Shown: positions 18,374 to 27,676, numbered from the stretch's first letter. The stretch: DNA of 64,000 nucleotides from Nevskia ramosa DSM 11499 (GCF_000420645.1 NZ_ATVI01000008.1:124001-188000); one strand, 5' to 3'. Made by a program: numbers and translations. The notes: generated by a model not told the origin, from the letters alone.

Positions 18374-19399
18374 ATGAACAACCAACGCGTGGTACTGGCG
18401 AGCCGTCCCAATGGTTCGCCAACGCTGGAGAATTTTCGACTCGAAACGGCGCCGATCCGAGAACTGAAGGACGGCGAGGTCCTGGTCAAGACGCTGTATC
18501 TATCGCTTGATCCTTACATGCGCATGCGCATGAGTGACTCCGATTCCTATGCCGATCCGGTACAGATTGGCGAAGTGATGTTCGGTGGCACCGTGGGGCG
18601 GATTGTGGAATCTCGTCGCGACGGGTTTTCTGCCGGTGACCTGGTCACCGGCTATACCGGCTGGGAAAGTTTCAGCGTCACCGCTGACGAAACCCTGGCC
18701 CGTTTGCCGCGCAAGATGGCTCAACCCTCCCTGGCGCTGAGCCTGCTCGGAATGCCGGGGTTCACGGCTCATCACGGACTGCTCAATATCGGCAAGCCTG
18801 TGCCCGGAAACACCGTCGTCGTCGGAGCTGCCACAGGGGCGGTCGGATCCGTGGTCGGTCAGATCGCCAAGCTTAAGGGCTGCCGTGCGGTGGGCATCGC
18901 GGGTGGGACGGACAAGTGTGCCTATGCCGTCGACGAACTGGGATTCGATGCTTGCCTGGACCATCGATCGCCCAACTTTGCTTCCGAGCTCAAGGCAGCC
19001 TGTCCCGATGGGATCGATGTTTATTTCGAGAACGTCGGCGGCGAGATCCTGCGTGCTGTTTTGCCACTGCTCAATGACTTTGCCCGTATTTCCCTTTGCG
19101 GCCTGATCGCCTGGTACAACGGCGATCAGTCGGCCAAGCCTGTGCTCGCAGCAGAAGTATTGACACCCCTGCTGGTCAAGCGTGTGCAGATGCAGGGCTT
19201 CGTGATCATTGACCAGTATCCGGAGCACCACGCCAGCTTCCTTCGCGACATGCAGGGCTGGCTGGCCGAAGGAAAGATGAAGGTACGCGAAGACATCGTC
19301 GAGGGAATCGACAAGGCACCAGAAGCGTTCATTGGACTTCTCGAAGGGAAGAACTTTGGAAAGCTTGTCGTCCGTGTCGCGAGCGATGACAGCCGCTGA
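18374..19399 (+). CDS. NADP-dependent medium-chain oxidoreductase (prostaglandin/leukotriene reductase-like)
   Basis: A 341-residue zinc-free MDR of the PTGR/CurA group. It has SLDPYMRMRMSD near residue 45, the cofactor loop VVVGAATGAVGSVVGQIAK near 155, and YFENVGGEIL near 220, followed by the typical FVIIDQYPEH segment near 280. Family members reduce the C=C bond of alpha,beta-unsaturated ketones with NADPH. In this operon it could saturate an enone before the Baeyer-Villiger step; that step is inferred. Confidence 0.85.
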   Translation: MNNQRVVLASRPNGSPTLENFRLETAPIRELKDGEVLVKTLYLSLDPYMRMRMSDSDSYADPVQIGEVMFGGTVGRIVESRRDGFSAGDLVTGYTGWESFSVTADETLARLPRKMAQPSLALSLLGMPGFTAHHGLLNIGKPVPGNTVVVGAATGAVGSVVGQIAKLKGCRAVGIAGGTDKCAYAVDELGFDACLDHRSPNFASELKAACPDGIDVYFENVGGEILRAVLPLLNDFARISLCGLIAWYNGDQSAKPVLAAEVLTPLLVKRVQMQGFVIIDQYPEHHASFLRDMQGWLAEGKMKVREDIVEGIDKAPEAFIGLLEGKNFGKLVVRVASDDSR

Positions 19400-19413
19400 T
19401 AGGGGATCGTCAT

Positions 19414-19734
19414 ATGCGTCGGGTCACTTTCACTGAACACGATGGCCGTAGCCGAATCATAGATGCTGTGGACGGACAGACCTTGATGCAGGCCGCCACA
19501 CAGAATGGTGTGCGCGGGATCATCGCCGAGTGCGGTGGTGCCCGCGTCTGCGGCACCTGCCATTGCTACATCGACGAGCCTTGGCTGAACGCGACCGGCA
19601 CGGCGTGCGAGGACGAAAGAATGCTCTTGGAATTCTCCGAGAACTATCGTCCCAACAGCCGCCTCAGCTGCCAGATTCTGGTATCCGCAGCAATCGAGGG
19701 CATGGTGGTGCACCTGCCATCTTCGCAGCCCTGA
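19414..19734 (+). CDS. [2Fe-2S] ferredoxin, P450-type (first copy)
   Basis: A 106-residue putidaredoxin/adrenodoxin-like ferredoxin. The cluster ligands are visible in ECGGARVCGTCHCYID (Cys at about residues 39, 45 and 48) and in RLSCQIL near residue 85. AGGGGA precedes the ATG. It probably passes electrons to the P450 encoded upstream in the same operon. It sits 51 nt before a second, related ferredoxin gene. Confidence 0.92.
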   Translation: MRRVTFTEHDGRSRIIDAVDGQTLMQAATQNGVRGIIAECGGARVCGTCHCYIDEPWLNATGTACEDERMLLEFSENYRPNSRLSCQILVSAAIEGMVVHLPSSQP

Positions 19735-19784
19735 GCAGTGACTCCCTGAACTGCATCCACGTTTCCGAGCAGCCTGCGAAAGCC

Positions 19785-20102
19785 ATGAGCAAAATCATTT
19801 TCATCGAGCACGATGGCAGCCAGCACATCGTTGAGGCCGAAAGCGGCGAGAGCCTGATGCAGTGCGCGCTGAACCACCGCGTGCCCGGTATCGTCGGCGA
19901 TTGCGGCGGCTGCTGCAGCTGTGGCACCTGCCACGGCTACATTGATACACATTGGCAGCTGGCCGCCGGCGAGCAGAGTGATGACGAGCGCCTGATGCTG
20001 GATGGCGCCGACCATGAGCAGCCCAACAGCCGACTGACCTGCCAGATCCGGATGTCCCCGGCGCTGGACGGAATCATCGTCCGCCTCCCACCCCCGCTGT
20101 GA
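19785..20102 (+). CDS. [2Fe-2S] ferredoxin, P450-type (second copy)
   Basis: A 105-residue ferredoxin paralogous to its neighbour. The cluster motif DCGGCCSCGTCHGYID includes one extra Cys, giving CGGCCSCGTC, and the fourth ligand is in RLTCQIR. I placed the start at ATG 19785 (MSKIIFIEHDG), which aligns with the start of the first ferredoxin; longer frames run back into that gene. Two ferredoxins and one P450 suggest different partners or redox potentials; the reductase must come from elsewhere. Confidence 0.9.
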   Translation: MSKIIFIEHDGSQHIVEAESGESLMQCALNHRVPGIVGDCGGCCSCGTCHGYIDTHWQLAAGEQSDDERLMLDGADHEQPNSRLTCQIRMSPALDGIIVRLPPPL

Positions 20103-20180
20103 TGCGCAACGGAACCGGATCATGCAGATCCCTGGTGGCCGTCCGGCTGATCCCTGCCCAATTTCAAACGAATACCTTTT

Positions 20181-22010
20181 ATGTCTGGCACAACGTCTCT
20201 GTTGCTTTCCCGGCGCGATCTCGAATTCATGCTGTACGAATGGCTTGATGTTGAGGCGCTGACCAAGGCGCCGCGTTTCGCAGATCATTCCAGAGAAACA
20301 TTTGATGCGGTGCTCGATACTTTCGAGCGCATCGCCACCGATCTGTTCGAGCCGCATTATCAGAAATCCGATCGCGAAGAGCCGCTGTTCATTGATGGCA
20401 AGGCCAGACTGATTCCGGAAATCGCTACCGCGCTCAAGGCGGTTGCGGAATCAGGACTGATGGCGGCCGGACACGACTATGACCGCGGTGGCATGCAGTT
20501 GCCTTCGGTGATCGAGCGTACCGGCATGGCGTATCTGCAGGCGGCCAATGTGGGCACTGCCGCCTATCCTTTCCTCAGCATCGCCAATGCCAACCTGCTG
20601 GTGGCGCTGGGCAGCGAGGAGCAGATCAAACGCTTTGCAGAGCCCACACTCAAGGGCGAGTTCTTCGGAACCATGTGCCTGTCCGAGCCGCAGGCCGGAT
20701 CCTCGCTGTCGGATATCAAAACCCGCGCGGAGTTTGAGGCTGAATCGGAACTCGGCCTGCAATATCGGCTAACCGGCAGCAAGATGTGGATCTCTGCCGG
20801 CGAGCACGAGATCACGCGAAACATCGTCCATCTGGTATTGGCAAGAACGGTCGATGAAAGCGGCGCATCAATCCCCGGCGTCAAGGGTTTGTCGCTGTTC
20901 ATCGTGCCCAAGTTTGTGGTGAATGCCGACGGCAGCGATGGCGAGCGCAATGACGTTGTCCTCGGTGGTCTGAACCACAAGATGGGTTATCGCGGCACCA
21001 CCAATTGCTTGCTCAATTTTGGTGAAGGACGCGAGCATCAGCCAGGTGGTCGTGCCGGTGCGATCGGCTATCGCATTGGCGAGGCCGGCAAGGGCATGAG
21101 CTACATGTTTCACATGATGAACGAGGCGCGCATCGGCGTCGGCCTGGGTGCCACAGCGCTGGGCTACACCGGTTATCTGCACTCGCGAAAATATGCGCAG
21201 GAGCGGCTGCAGGGCCGCAGCTTGAAAGACCCGAGCACGCCGCAGCAGCGGATCTCCGACCACGCAGACGTCAAGCGCATGATCCTGGCGCAGAAGGTCT
21301 ACGCCGAAGGTGCGATGGCGCTGAACATGTACTGCTCGGTGCTGATTGATCAGATGAGCACTTCAGAGGATGAGGCCGAGAAAAAGCGGCAGCATCTACT
21401 GCTGGAAATTCTCACGCCGATTGCCAAGAGCTGGCCGTCACAGTGGTGCGTGGTGGGTAACGACATGGCCATCCAGATTCACGGCGGCTACGGCTACACG
21501 CGCGAGTTCAAGGTGGAGCAGTTCTACCGTGATAATCGCCTCAATCCGATTCACGAAGGCACGCACGGGATTCAGGGACTGGATCTGCTGGGACGCAAGG
21601 TGGTGATGGAAAACGGCACTGCACTGGTCCTGCTCACGCAGCGCATCGGGCAGAGCATCGCAAAGGCGCGTGAATCTGCGAACGCCGAATTGCATCCAAT
21701 GGCCGAGGCATTGTCCGAGCAGATGCAGCGTCTGGCGCAGGTCACCCGAATCTTGCTCGACTGCGAGGATCCCGCGCAGCGTCTTGCCAATGCAACGGCT
21801 TACCTCGAAGCCTTCGGGCACATCGTACTGGCGTGGATCTGGCTGGATCAGGCATTGGCCTGTGGCGATTCCCAAAGCCCGTTCCATCGGGCCAAGCGCA
21901 ATGCCTGCAAGTTTTTCTTCGTCTACGAACTGCCGAGGATCGAGCCTCAGCTTGCACTGCTGGAGCGGTTGGATCGCATCACTCTGGACGCCAGCGAGGA
22001 CATGCTATGA
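20181..22010 (+). CDS. Acyl-CoA dehydrogenase, large form (FadE5-like, C-terminal extension)
   Basis: A 609-residue flavoenzyme, longer than the ~380-residue classical type because of an N-terminal helix (LEFMLYEWLDVEAL) and a C-terminal extension. FAD/substrate segments MCLSEPQAGSSLSDIKTRA and GSKMWISAGEHE are near residues 165-205. GYGYTREFKVEQFYRDNRLNPIHEGTHGIQ near 430-460 carries the likely catalytic Glu (HEGT). It forms a trans double bond in an acyl-CoA. The stop overlaps the ATG of the next SDR. In the operon it would follow the acyl-CoA ligase. Confidence 0.9.
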   Translation: MSGTTSLLLSRRDLEFMLYEWLDVEALTKAPRFADHSRETFDAVLDTFERIATDLFEPHYQKSDREEPLFIDGKARLIPEIATALKAVAESGLMAAGHDYDRGGMQLPSVIERTGMAYLQAANVGTAAYPFLSIANANLLVALGSEEQIKRFAEPTLKGEFFGTMCLSEPQAGSSLSDIKTRAEFEAESELGLQYRLTGSKMWISAGEHEITRNIVHLVLARTVDESGASIPGVKGLSLFIVPKFVVNADGSDGERNDVVLGGLNHKMGYRGTTNCLLNFGEGREHQPGGRAGAIGYRIGEAGKGMSYMFHMMNEARIGVGLGATALGYTGYLHSRKYAQERLQGRSLKDPSTPQQRISDHADVKRMILAQKVYAEGAMALNMYCSVLIDQMSTSEDEAEKKRQHLLLEILTPIAKSWPSQWCVVGNDMAIQIHGGYGYTREFKVEQFYRDNRLNPIHEGTHGIQGLDLLGRKVVMENGTALVLLTQRIGQSIAKARESANAELHPMAEALSEQMQRLAQVTRILLDCEDPAQRLANATAYLEAFGHIVLAWIWLDQALACGDSQSPFHRAKRNACKFFFVYELPRIEPQLALLERLDRITLDASEDML

Positions 22011-22795
22011 GCGCGAACACAAACACCTCGCCGTTTGATCTGTCCGGCCGCACCGCGCTGGTCACCGGAGGCTCGCGCAATCTTGGATTGCAGATGGCCA
22101 AGGCGCTCGGCAAGCAGGGCGCGCGTATCGTCATCTCCGCCCGCAAGATCGAAGAACTGGAGGCGGCGACGGCGGAACTGACGGGTATGGGTATCGAGGC
22201 GAACTGGATTGCCGCGGATTCCTCCAAGGAATCAGACATCACCAAACTGTCGGAGGAGGCCCTCAAGCTTGCAGGGCGCGTCGATATTCTCATCAACAAC
22301 GCGGGCAACACCTGGGGCGCTCCGGCGGAGGACTATCCAACCGATGGCTGGGATCGTGTCTTCAACCTGAACGTGCGCGGGCAGTTCATCCTGACCCGCA
22401 ACATTGCCAAGCAAAGCATGATCCCCGCCCGCTACGGGCGCGTGATCAACATCGCTTCGGTCGGTGGCCTGCAAGGTACGATGCCCGACGTCATGCGGGC
22501 GATTGCCTACAACAGTAGCAAGGGTGCCCTGATCAATTTTACCCGTGCGCTCGCCGCGGAATGGGGGCATTACGGCATCACTGTGAATGCTCTGGCCCCG
22601 GGTTTCTTTCCCTCGAATCTGACCAATGGCTTGATCGATGCGGTCGGCAATGAGCGCATGACGGCCAATGTGCCTGTGGGGCGCCTTGGTGGTGACGAGG
22701 ATCTGATCGGCCCCGTACTCATGTTTGCAGCAGAGTCCAGCCGCTACGTTACCGGTCAGGTTCTGGCGGTCGACGGCGGCGCCAGCATTGTCTGA
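22007..22795 (+). CDS. Short-chain dehydrogenase/reductase (second in operon)
   Basis: A 262-residue SDR. TGGSRNLGLQ is at residues ~20-29, a slight variant of TGxxxGxG with Asn in place of the middle Gly. NNAGNTWG is near 100, NIASVGG near 150, and the catalytic YNSSKGA near 170. It is like gluconate 5-dehydrogenase / 3-hydroxyacyl dehydrogenase types. The ATG overlaps the acyl-CoA dehydrogenase stop by 4 nt (ATGA). It could oxidise a hydroxy-acid or hydroxyacyl-CoA intermediate; the substrate is not readable. Confidence 0.85.
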   Translation: MSANTNTSPFDLSGRTALVTGGSRNLGLQMAKALGKQGARIVISARKIEELEAATAELTGMGIEANWIAADSSKESDITKLSEEALKLAGRVDILINNAGNTWGAPAEDYPTDGWDRVFNLNVRGQFILTRNIAKQSMIPARYGRVINIASVGGLQGTMPDVMRAIAYNSSKGALINFTRALAAEWGHYGITVNALAPGFFPSNLTNGLIDAVGNERMTANVPVGRLGGDEDLIGPVLMFAAESSRYVTGQVLAVDGGASIV

Positions 22796-22976
22796 GCAAG
22801 CGGTTAGCAAGGACCCCGTGTCCATCCCGACTCGCGGCAGCGCCCTCAACATCACGCTGCAGAGCCACGCTGGCAAGCGCTCACGAAAAGCGGCTGGTTC
22901 AGCCGTCGATTTTCTCTGCGCGAACGCAAGCGTTTTCACGCGACAACCATCACGACTTTCATTGGAGCTAAGACCT

Positions 22977-23915
22977 GTGACAGAGCTCGATCCCTCGGCC
23001 CGGCTAGTCGTCGATGCGATGGCGGCAGCCGGCCAGCCCGGCCTGGAAACCTTGTCTCCTGCAGAGGCTCGCGCAGCCTTCGCGATCGGCATGTCGATGC
23101 TTCAGGCCCGGCCGATCGAGGTGGGTCCGATCCAGGATCTGGTTGCGGAAACCGCGCATCGCGCGATTCCGATGCGCAGCTACAGGCCGCTGAGCGTTGA
23201 CCCGCAGACGCCGGCCCCCGCGATCGTGTTCTTCCACGGCGGTGGTTTTTACCTGGGAGACCTGGAAGTGTTTGATCGCCAGTGCCGTCGCCTGTGTCGG
23301 GCAGCGAACTGCGTGGTGATCTCGGTCGATTATCGTCTCGCGCCGGAACACAAGTTCCCTGCGGCACCGCAAGACGCCTTTGCTGCCCTCAAGTGGATTG
23401 CGGCAAACGCAGGCCGGCTCGCTATTGACGCTGAGCGGCTTGCAGTGGCGGGAGATTCCGCCGGCGGCAACCTCGCCGCCGTGGTCTGCCTGATGGCCCG
23501 TGAAGCTGGCGCGCCAACCATCTCGCACCAGACGCTGATCTATCCCGCGACCAATTTGTCCGCTGAGCCGATCGACGGTCTGTTTCTGACCGAGGCGATG
23601 ATGCGTCACTTCCTGGCCGTCTATATGGGCTCGGAAGCGGACGCCAAGGACTGGCGCGCATCTCCGGCCCTGGCGGAAAGTCATGCGCGATTGCCGCCGG
23701 CGACGGTTCTCGTCTGCGGCCACGATCCGCTGCACGACGACGGCCTTGCCTACAGCGCGGCATTGAAGAGCGCCGGTGTACCAGTGCAGGAACTGCGATT
23801 CTCGGGCCAGATTCACGGATTCCTGTTGATGGACGCGGCCATCCCCGAAGCGGCGACAGCGATGGATAAGATCGGTCGCCTGATTCAATCCGCGTTGAAG
23901 AGGACCCCGCGATGA
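22977..23915 (+). CDS. Alpha/beta hydrolase, HSL-type esterase/lactonase
   Basis: A 312-residue hormone-sensitive-lipase-family esterase. The oxyanion-hole motif HGGGF is near residue 84, the nucleophile motif GDSAGGN near 157, the acid in CGHDPLHDDG near 250, and the catalytic His in GQIHGFL near 280. I used the GTG at 22977 (TELDPSARLV) because GGAG lies 9 nt upstream and the family N-terminus begins there; a much longer frame back to 22725 overlaps the SDR. Next to a BVMO, hydrolysis of the resulting ester or lactone is the natural role. Confidence 0.88.
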   Translation: MTELDPSARLVVDAMAAAGQPGLETLSPAEARAAFAIGMSMLQARPIEVGPIQDLVAETAHRAIPMRSYRPLSVDPQTPAPAIVFFHGGGFYLGDLEVFDRQCRRLCRAANCVVISVDYRLAPEHKFPAAPQDAFAALKWIAANAGRLAIDAERLAVAGDSAGGNLAAVVCLMAREAGAPTISHQTLIYPATNLSAEPIDGLFLTEAMMRHFLAVYMGSEADAKDWRASPALAESHARLPPATVLVCGHDPLHDDGLAYSAALKSAGVPVQELRFSGQIHGFLLMDAAIPEAATAMDKIGRLIQSALKRTPR

Positions 23916-25561
23916 AGGGCCAGATGATGAATCAGCCGCTGCTCATCAGCGGACTGCTGCGCCACGCCGAAACCTGTCACGCCGACACGGAAATCGTGTC
24001 GCGTATCGTCGAACCGGCAAGCGGCGATGCACGCTTCCATCGTTACGGCTGGAAAGACCTTGCGGCGAGAGCTCGGCAGCTGGCGAATGCCTTGAAGCGT
24101 TTGGGTGTTCAGCAAGACGATCGCGTCGGAACACTGGCCTGGAACGGCTACCGACACGTCGAGCTGTACTACGCCATCTCCGGTAGTGGCGCCGTGACTC
24201 ACACGATCAATCCGCGCCTGTTTGCGGAACAGATCGTGTGGATGATCAATCACGCCGAAGACCAGGTGCTGTTCTTCGACATCAATCTGGCACCGCTGGT
24301 CGAGCAACTCGTGCCGCAATGCCCAACGGTCAAACATTGGGTGGCGATGACCGATGCCGCGCACCTGCCGACTCATAACATTCCAGACTTGCTCTGCTAC
24401 GAAACGCTGCTTGTGGCCGAGGACGACGCATTCAGCTGGCCGCAGTTTGATGAGAATCAGGCGTGCTGCCTGTGCTACACCTCGGGGACCACCGGCAATC
24501 CCAAGGGAGTGCTGTATTCGCATCGTTCGACTTTGCTGCACACGTATGCCTCGGCGCTGCCGGATGTGCTCAATGTCTCCGCCTGCGACACCGTGTTGCC
24601 GGTGGTGCCGATGTTCCATGTCAATGCCTGGGGCATTCCTTACGCTGCTGCGCTGGTCGGCTTCAAGCTCGTGCTGCCGGGCCCCGCGCTGGACGGCGCC
24701 AGTCTTTGCGAGTTGTTCAACAGCGAGTCGGTGAGTTTTTCAGCAGGCGTGCCAACGATCTGGCTTGCGCTGCTGAATCATCTCCGCGAGCGACAAATGC
24801 AAGTACCGAGCTTGAAGCGCTGCTCGGTGGGCGGCTCGGCTTGTCCCGCGCCGCTCAAAGAGGCTTTCGAAAAAGAGTACGGCATCAAGCTGCAATCAAG
24901 CTGGGGCATGACCGAGACGTCGCCGCTGGGCACCTGCAATAGCCCCAAGTCTCGTCATCGCAGTTTGCCGGCGCAAGCGCAAGGCCATATCGAACTCAAG
25001 GCAGGGCGCCCGCCCTTTGGCGTCGAGTTGAAAATCGTCAACGCCGATGGTGATGCGCTGCCGCACGACGGCGTCGCGGCGGGCGACCTGATGGTGCGTG
25101 GTCAATGGGTCGTCGAGCGCTACTTCAGGGCCGACAGCAGCGCACTGGTTGACGGCTGGTTTCCCACCGGCGATATGGCTACGCTCGATGCGGATTGCAT
25201 GCTCACGATTACGGATCGTTCAAAGGACGTGATCAAGTCCGGCGGCGAATGGATCAGTTCGATCGAACTCGAAGGCGTGGCGATGAGCCATCCGGCGGTG
25301 GCCGAGGCCGCGGTCATCGGAATCGTGCATCCACGTTGGGACGAACGGCCATTGCTGATCGTGGTCAAGCGCACGAATCTTGAAGTCTCAAAGGAAGAAC
25401 TGATTGCCCACTTCACCGGGCGTATTGCCAAATGGTGGACACCGGACGATGTGGCGTTCGTTGACGAGTTGCCTCACACAGCAACCGGCAAGGTTCACAA
25501 GCTCGCGCTACGCAAGCAGTTCGCGGAATACAGCTTGCCAGAGACGCTTCAGAGCCGATAA
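23912..25561 (+). CDS. Acyl-CoA synthetase (AMP-forming, fatty-acid CoA ligase type)
   Basis: A 549-residue ANL-superfamily ligase. The ATP-binding P-loop is YTSGTTGNPKG near residue 190, followed by SWGMTETSP near 330, GWFPTGDMATLD near 415 and the hinge segment DRSKDVIKSGGEWIS near 435. The C-terminal catalytic Lys is in TATGKVHKLALRK near 530. The ATG overlaps the hydrolase stop. It likely activates the carboxylic acid released by the hydrolase, feeding the operon's acyl-CoA dehydrogenase. The last gene of the run; the strand changes after it. Confidence 0.92.
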   Translation: MKGQMMNQPLLISGLLRHAETCHADTEIVSRIVEPASGDARFHRYGWKDLAARARQLANALKRLGVQQDDRVGTLAWNGYRHVELYYAISGSGAVTHTINPRLFAEQIVWMINHAEDQVLFFDINLAPLVEQLVPQCPTVKHWVAMTDAAHLPTHNIPDLLCYETLLVAEDDAFSWPQFDENQACCLCYTSGTTGNPKGVLYSHRSTLLHTYASALPDVLNVSACDTVLPVVPMFHVNAWGIPYAAALVGFKLVLPGPALDGASLCELFNSESVSFSAGVPTIWLALLNHLRERQMQVPSLKRCSVGGSACPAPLKEAFEKEYGIKLQSSWGMTETSPLGTCNSPKSRHRSLPAQAQGHIELKAGRPPFGVELKIVNADGDALPHDGVAAGDLMVRGQWVVERYFRADSSALVDGWFPTGDMATLDADCMLTITDRSKDVIKSGGEWISSIELEGVAMSHPAVAEAAVIGIVHPRWDERPLLIVVKRTNLEVSKEELIAHFTGRIAKWWTPDDVAFVDELPHTATGKVHKLALRKQFAEYSLPETLQSR

Positions 25562-25674
25562 AAGAACGGGGCCTCGGCCGATTTCTGCCAACTAGGAGAA
25601 CCAACTATGCCAAGGCTTCAAAGCCGTGAGACCCGGCGGCGTTCTTTTCGTCCCGCTTTATTTTTGGCCGATGT

Positions 25675-26088
25675 TCAGTTGAACCAGCGCCGCAGCGCGA
25701 GCACGCCGAGCAGCGTGCCGATCAGTTCGCTGCCAGCGACGAATCCTGCCGAGACGATGAAGGTCATCTGGTGATCGCCGGGCGGCACGCAGGTGACATT
25801 GTCCGGCGAAATCAGGATGTAGTGATTGACGATGCCGAACACCAGCGCCGCCGCCATCGATCCGGTGTAGAGCACCACGCCGACTTTCTTCAGCTTCGTC
25901 CACAGCAGCGCCGCGGCCAGCAGCGGCAGGATGACAACTACCAGCCCAACGAAAGCCATCTTCGGCGGGTCCAGTTCCACCGGCACCGACAGATGAGCGC
26001 CGCCATGCCAGAGCGCGATTGCGCAATGAATGACGGCGAAGGTGCTGAGCACCGCTGCTGCCTGACGGGTGTTTCTGGTCTCGATCAT
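25675..26088 (-). CDS. Small integral membrane protein of unknown function
   Basis: A 137-residue protein with about four hydrophobic helices (AAVLSTFAVIHCAIALWHGG, MAFVGLVVVILPLLAAALLW, VGVVLYTGSMAAALVFGIVNHY and the C-terminal FIVSAGFVAGSELIGTLLGVLAL). A short Cys- and His-containing loop (ISPDNVTCVPPGDHQ) precedes the last helix. I do not recognise the family. It starts MIETRNTR behind a GGAGAA site. It may be transcribed with the Rrf2 regulator gene at 26873-26292, although a 203-nt gap separates them and holds nothing I can support. Confidence 0.7.
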   Translation of the reverse strand: MIETRNTRQAAAVLSTFAVIHCAIALWHGGAHLSVPVELDPPKMAFVGLVVVILPLLAAALLWTKLKKVGVVLYTGSMAAALVFGIVNHYILISPDNVTCVPPGDHQMTFIVSAGFVAGSELIGTLLGVLALRRWFN

Positions 26089-26291
26089 GGTTGTTCTCCC
26101 CTTGGTTTTGTCGTTTGAGTTTTTGCCTGGTCCGCCGAACCGGTGAGTTCACCCCCTGAAGGGCGTGCGAATTGGGATGCGATGCAAGGAAGAAAGCACA
26201 GCAATAGTTGTTCTATTGCGAGCATTTCTGACGCCGCAGCGCGCCCAAGGCGTGCGTCCAGCAGGGGGTGGAATCTCATGGGTTCGGTGGA

Positions 26292-26873
26292 CTAATGTTC
26301 CGGCCGTCGTCGCAGCTTCGACGCAGCGGCTTGCTTCGCTTGCGCAGTACGGCCTTCCGCTTGCGCTTCGGATCGCGCGGCCATCCGTCCGCTCAGCCAG
26401 ACCTTGATTTCGGAGGGCAGGCCGGTTGGTGCCTTGCGGGCGACCGTCGTCGCCAGATCGGCCAGCGTGGCGCTGGCGAGTTCGGCGCGCATGCTTTGCT
26501 CGGCACGCAGCATCACCGCGTGGATCGAGCAGACGCCCTGGGTCGACCAGGCCGGTGCCTTGCCCTTGAAGATCGCGCAGCGGCCGCGGATTTCCTGGCA
26601 GTCGAACAAGGGCTTGTGGCCTTCGATGGCGTCGACCACGTCGAGCACGGTGATCTTCGCCGCCGGGCGCGCGAGCCGGTAACCGCCGTGGATGCCAGCG
26701 CTGGCGCTGACGATCCCGGCCTTCTCGAGCTTGGGAAAGATCTTCGCGACGAACGAGGGCGACACGCCCTGCAACTCGGCCAGATCACGGCTGCTGGCGG
26801 GCGCCGCATCGGGCGCCGACAGCCAGAGCAGGCAATGCAGCCCGTATTCGACACTATTTCCCAGATGCGCCAT
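26292..26873 (-). CDS. Rrf2-family transcriptional regulator
   Basis: A 193-residue Rrf2/IscR-type regulator. The winged helix is at residues ~5-70, with EYGLHCLLWLS, SSRDLAELQGVSPSFVAKIFPKLEKAGIV and GGYRLARPAAKITVLDVVDAIEG. Cysteines near residues 92, 100 and 116 (FDCQEIRGRC ... GVCSIH) are placed like Fe-S ligands in this family, so redox or iron-sulfur sensing is possible. The C-terminal Ala/Arg-rich tail after residue 150 is longer than usual. It may control the small membrane protein gene downstream on the same strand. Confidence 0.85.
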   Translation of the reverse strand: MAHLGNSVEYGLHCLLWLSAPDAAPASSRDLAELQGVSPSFVAKIFPKLEKAGIVSASAGIHGGYRLARPAAKITVLDVVDAIEGHKPLFDCQEIRGRCAIFKGKAPAWSTQGVCSIHAVMLRAEQSMRAELASATLADLATTVARKAPTGLPSEIKVWLSGRMAARSEAQAEGRTAQAKQAAASKLRRRPEH

Positions 26874-27048
26874 AACGCGGAGTTTAGTTGTCCGCGTTTA
26901 ATGGTGCAAACCGAGCGATCGTTGCGAGCTACGGTATGTTTGCGCGACAGTTCTGCACTGAGGGCGTGTTCCGTGGCGCAATCACCGATCGGCTCTGGAA
27001 AGTCAGTTCAAGCGGGCAGCCTGCCAGTCACTGGCCGTAGAACAGTCG

Positions 27049-27666
27049 ATGACTGACCGCTACCAAGCCGATGGTCCGCAAGTGGACTTCGAGCCAGGTT
27101 CAGGCGGGCAGGTGCTGGCCAACAAGCTGGGCATCACCGAAATCGCCGACATCGAAGAAGCCGAGTTGATACTGCTCGAGAAGCTCTACGACGCAGTACT
27201 GGTCGACGCGCTGCCGGAACGCGCATTGACGGTGGCCGATCTGAGGATCTGGCATCGCCGCTGGCTAGGCAACGTCTATTCCTGGGCTGGCGAGGAGCGC
27301 TCGGTCAATCTGAGCAAGGGCGACTTCCATTTTGCGATTGCAGCGCAGATTCCAAGGCTGTTGAGCGTTCTGGAGCGGGACTGTCTGCTGCGCTTCACGC
27401 CTTGTGATTCCCTGACGGATGAGGCGTTGATCGAAGCGATTGCCGTGACCCATGTCGAATTCATCCTGATCCACCCGTTTCGCGAGGGAAACGGCCGCTT
27501 GTCTCGTCTGCTTGCAGACGTGATGGCGGTGCAGGCTGGGCGCGATCCGCTGGACTACAGCCCTTGGGATGCCGATCGACAAAGCTACTTCGATGCGATC
27601 CGGCGAGGGCTAGCCAATGACTACGAGCCGATGAAGCAGCTGGTAGCGACTGCGCTCGGGGTTTGA
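27049..27666 (+). CDS. Fic-domain protein (probable AMP transferase)
   Basis: A 205-residue Fic protein. The catalytic motif HPFREGNGRLSR at residues ~143-154 fits HxFx[D/E]GNGRxxR, so AMP (or other NMP) transfer activity is expected. The upstream flap region is VNLSKGDFHF near 85. No clear [S/T]xxxE[G/N] inhibitory helix is visible within the protein, which points to a class I enzyme needing a separate antitoxin. A convergent small ORF 10 nt downstream (27677-27835, minus) has a partial match to that motif. No good ribosome site precedes ATG 27049. Confidence 0.88.
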   Translation: MTDRYQADGPQVDFEPGSGGQVLANKLGITEIADIEEAELILLEKLYDAVLVDALPERALTVADLRIWHRRWLGNVYSWAGEERSVNLSKGDFHFAIAAQIPRLLSVLERDCLLRFTPCDSLTDEALIEAIAVTHVEFILIHPFREGNGRLSRLLADVMAVQAGRDPLDYSPWDADRQSYFDAIRRGLANDYEPMKQLVATALGV

Positions 27667-27676
27667 TCTGTCGGGA

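Noticed and set aside
26085..26279. 64-codon minus-strand frame between the membrane protein and the Rrf2 gene
   Set aside because: It has no ribosome site or recognisable sequence, and its end overlaps the leader of the membrane protein gene.
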